From: a virus
IMG/VR virus record: IMGVR_UViG_3300031215_000045
Span: 1 to 32,122 of that record
Direction: 5' to 3' (one strand)
DNA length: 32,122 bases
The notes beneath the pieces are model-generated. The model was not told the DNA's origin, ran no database searches, and saw only the letters and a list, made by a program, of their open reading frames with translations. The position numbers and the translations under genes are program-made. Shown here in pieces: positions 30,620 to 32,122 of this stretch. Numbering within the stretch: position 1 is the first letter of the stretch; each line of letters starts with the position of its first letter.

Positions 30620-30999
30620 TTTGGTTTACTCCAGATTAAATCATCGTTTTCTTCTTCAAGCGTACTTATATTTTTTCTTATGTATTTGTGTAGTTTGTCA
30701 GTCACTTTGTGTTGTAAATGGCTATGCCATAGCCAATGCAGGTAATCGGCAGGGACGTCTTGTAGCATTTTGCCTTCATACTTTCCAAAGTCTATTATAC
30801 TTGTGTCTGTCAAATCCTCGCTTGTAGGGGCTTGTATGAGTTTTTCTCCTAGCTCCGCAAAATCTATTTTTGTGCATAAAGCATTCAAGCCCATAAGTAT
30901 GTCTTGGGATACTGTCGAGTCATCTGAAAACACTACAGTGATCCTTTTACGTTTACTGTCTTGCTTATGGGTTTTTACGTATATGTCTTTAATGTGCAT
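30616..30999 (-). CDS. DUF3820-like protein
   Basis: A 127-residue protein. IIDFGKYEGKMLQDVPADYLHWLW (about residues 68-91) is the small DUF3820/exonuclease-associated motif, in which a FGKYxGxxxxDVPxDYLxWL stretch is followed by a helix. It occurs alone in phage proteins and fused to exonucleases, suggesting a nucleic-acid-related role. The N-terminal half is beta-rich and unassigned. Coupled to the Rad50 N-lobe gene by ATGA. Confidence 0.7.
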   Translation of the reverse strand: MHIKDIYVKTHKQDSKRKRITVVFSDDSTVSQDILMGLNALCTKIDFAELGEKLIQAPTSEDLTDTSIIDFGKYEGKMLQDVPADYLHWLWHSHLQHKVTDKLHKYIRKNISTLEEENDDLIWSKPK

Positions 31000-31693
31000 A
31001 TTTTTTAATAAGTTTGAATAGTGTGTGTAGTTTACGAAACTGGTGCCAATCTGGGCTTATTTGAATGGCTTTGGCGCAAGCCCCATATAAAATGTAGTGT
31101 GATATTATTGGGTATTGTTCTATGTAATTGATTATCAAAGGCATTCTAATCCATCCAAAAGCCTTCTCTTGTTTAGCTATATTCCATAATAACGGAACTA
31201 CACTTTTTTCATTTACATGATCTCTGTGTAGTTTGCTGATAGGCACTTTGATTTTTCTAGTGGACTCCTTGAATAGATTTAGTATGCGCAAGGCCTCTTG
31301 GTGTAACTCTACATTTGTGCATAACTTTCTTCCTTTAATGGAATCAAGCACCAGACCAAACTCGTGTTCTCTATCCCACAAGCCCATATAAACACTCAGC
31401 CTATACCTTCTGCCTAAACCGTGAGTGAAGCCTAAACAGTATATGCAGTTTTTAATTGAAAGCCTTTTTGGCATTTCAACATAAAATACACCAGAAACAA
31501 CCTCCCCATTTTTTGTAACTGAGAACTCTTCTTTATGGATCAACCAGCCCATGCTACGGATACCATCTTTTATTGTAAGGGCAAGGTCTCCGTGTGGCGT
31601 TATTCTTGCATGGCTTTTAGAGTCTTTTGGGAAATACGTCGGTATGGCATGGAGGGCTTTTAGGGACAAGGGTTTATTTTTGAATTTAATCAC
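30989..31693 (-). CDS. Hypothetical protein, possibly DUF932-like
   Basis: A 234-residue protein. The layout of GIRSMGWLIHKEEFSVTKNG, then a central YCLGFTHGLGRRYRLSVYMG region and a C-terminal helical part (VVPLLWNIAKQEKAFGW), resembles phage DUF932 proteins only loosely. DUF932 members are common beside phage recombination genes. No catalytic motif is recognised. It overlaps both neighbours by 8-11 bases. Confidence 0.5.
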   Translation of the reverse strand: MIKFKNKPLSLKALHAIPTYFPKDSKSHARITPHGDLALTIKDGIRSMGWLIHKEEFSVTKNGEVVSGVFYVEMPKRLSIKNCIYCLGFTHGLGRRYRLSVYMGLWDREHEFGLVLDSIKGRKLCTNVELHQEALRILNLFKESTRKIKVPISKLHRDHVNEKSVVPLLWNIAKQEKAFGWIRMPLIINYIEQYPIISHYILYGACAKAIQISPDWHQFRKLHTLFKLIKKYAH

Positions 31694-31973
31694 TTGGCAA
31701 CTCCTTCCAAAAAAGTTCCATTTCCTTGCGGCAAGCTACAAACACATTCACGTTTATGGGTCTAGTCAACTCATCTTTAACTTTAAGCACCACAAACTCT
31801 TTCTTGTCTATTGTATACATCACGTAAGTGGCAGCGCCTCTTGTTTTTGGGCGTTCTGCCCTTACTTTGATTTTTTTAGGCACTTGGCAGAAAGCCTGGG
31901 TTGTTTTGCCGCGTCTATAATGCAAGGTAGCGGGCATGAGGCCTTTGCCGTTATTCTGAAAAAGCTGTATCAT
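31686..31973 (-). CDS. Hypothetical protein
   Basis: A 95-residue basic, probably beta-rich protein (YVMYTIDKKEFVVLKVKDEL) with no known motif. It overlaps the downstream gene by 8 bases and the upstream partial gene by 23 bases, consistent with the tight operon. Function unknown. Confidence 0.6.
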   Translation of the reverse strand: MIQLFQNNGKGLMPATLHYRRGKTTQAFCQVPKKIKVRAERPKTRGAATYVMYTIDKKEFVVLKVKDELTRPINVNVFVACRKEMELFWKELPSD

Positions 31974-32122
31974 GTCGTTCTTGGATTAGTAGTTGTTTTT
32001 TTTGGTATTCCCTACGACTGATTTCTTGTTGCCGTAGTTGCTCTTGTTGCCGTAGTTGGATGCTAAGCAGCTTCTGTTGGTGCACAGCCTCCCTAGCATA
32101 GTTTACCTGATCCCCTGTCAAC
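31951..32122 (-). CDS. Partial gene at right edge, Gln-rich helical C-terminus
   Basis: The last 56 codons of a leftward gene, or a short gene from an alternative TTG start at 32121, ending at TAA 31951. The protein is charged and Gln-rich and contains QLRQQE twice in tandem, from an 18-bp direct repeat at about 32025-32060. It looks like a coiled coil. The start probably lies outside the window. Confidence 0.5.
   Translation of the reverse strand, partial: LTGDQVNYAREAVHQQKLLSIQLRQQEQLRQQEISRREYQKKQLLIQERHDTAFSE

Overview
The window is part of the genome of a tailed double-stranded DNA phage (Caudoviricetes) with a long, lambda/siphovirus-type tail, either a free virus or a prophage segment. 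No integrase, repressor, tRNA, rRNA or CRISPR array is visible. The host is probably a diderm (Gram-negative) bacterium, because two predicted lipoproteins with lipoboxes sit in the lysis region. Most genes lack a clear Shine-Dalgarno sequence and many starts follow A-rich leaders. This would fit Bacteroidota or another group with SD-poor initiation, but the sequence alone does not fix the host.

Layout: (1) 1-403 is non-coding and holds two copies of a 23-bp repeat and a leftward terminator. (2) 404-2117 is a leftward cluster of small, mostly unknown genes, including a minimal nucleotidyltransferase-fold protein. (3) 2118-2589 is a divergent intergenic region with a terminator-like hairpin, a third diverged copy of the repeat and a cluster of perfect palindromes. 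(4) 2590-14046 is the rightward packaging, head and tail-tube module: large terminase, portal, MuF-like minor head protein, DUF2213 protease/scaffold, decoration protein, encapsulin-like major capsid protein, connector, stopper, tail completion, tail terminator, tail tube with an FN3 domain, and two tail chaperone reading frames joined by a -1 slippery site. (5) 14051-20543 holds the tape measure, a gpM-like tail protein, a large tail fibre with a NodB-type polysaccharide deacetylase domain, and a second tail-appendage protein. (6) 20570-22826 is a probable lysis cassette of small membrane proteins, two overlapping lipoproteins, a candidate papain/transglutaminase-like hydrolase and a DUF1353 protein. 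(7) 22828-27240 resumes the tail tip: a DUF1833 tail protein interrupted by a von Willebrand A domain, an NlpC/P60 peptidase, a TipJ/gpJ-like tip protein and a small coiled-coil protein. (8) 27241-27409 is a convergent terminator region. (9) 27410-32122 is a leftward, tightly overlapping DNA-metabolism operon with an Mre11-like nuclease, a Rad50/SbcC ATPase split over at least two and perhaps three genes, DUF3310 and DUF3820 proteins, and unknowns running off the right edge.

The rightward genes build, package and release the virion. The right-hand leftward genes probably serve replication, recombination or host DNA breakdown. The most unusual items are the vWA domain nested in a tail-tip protein, the split Rad50 around an intact Mre11, the deacetylase tail fibre, and the repeat/palindrome architecture upstream of the terminase. 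All functional calls are from motif reading; no database search was run.
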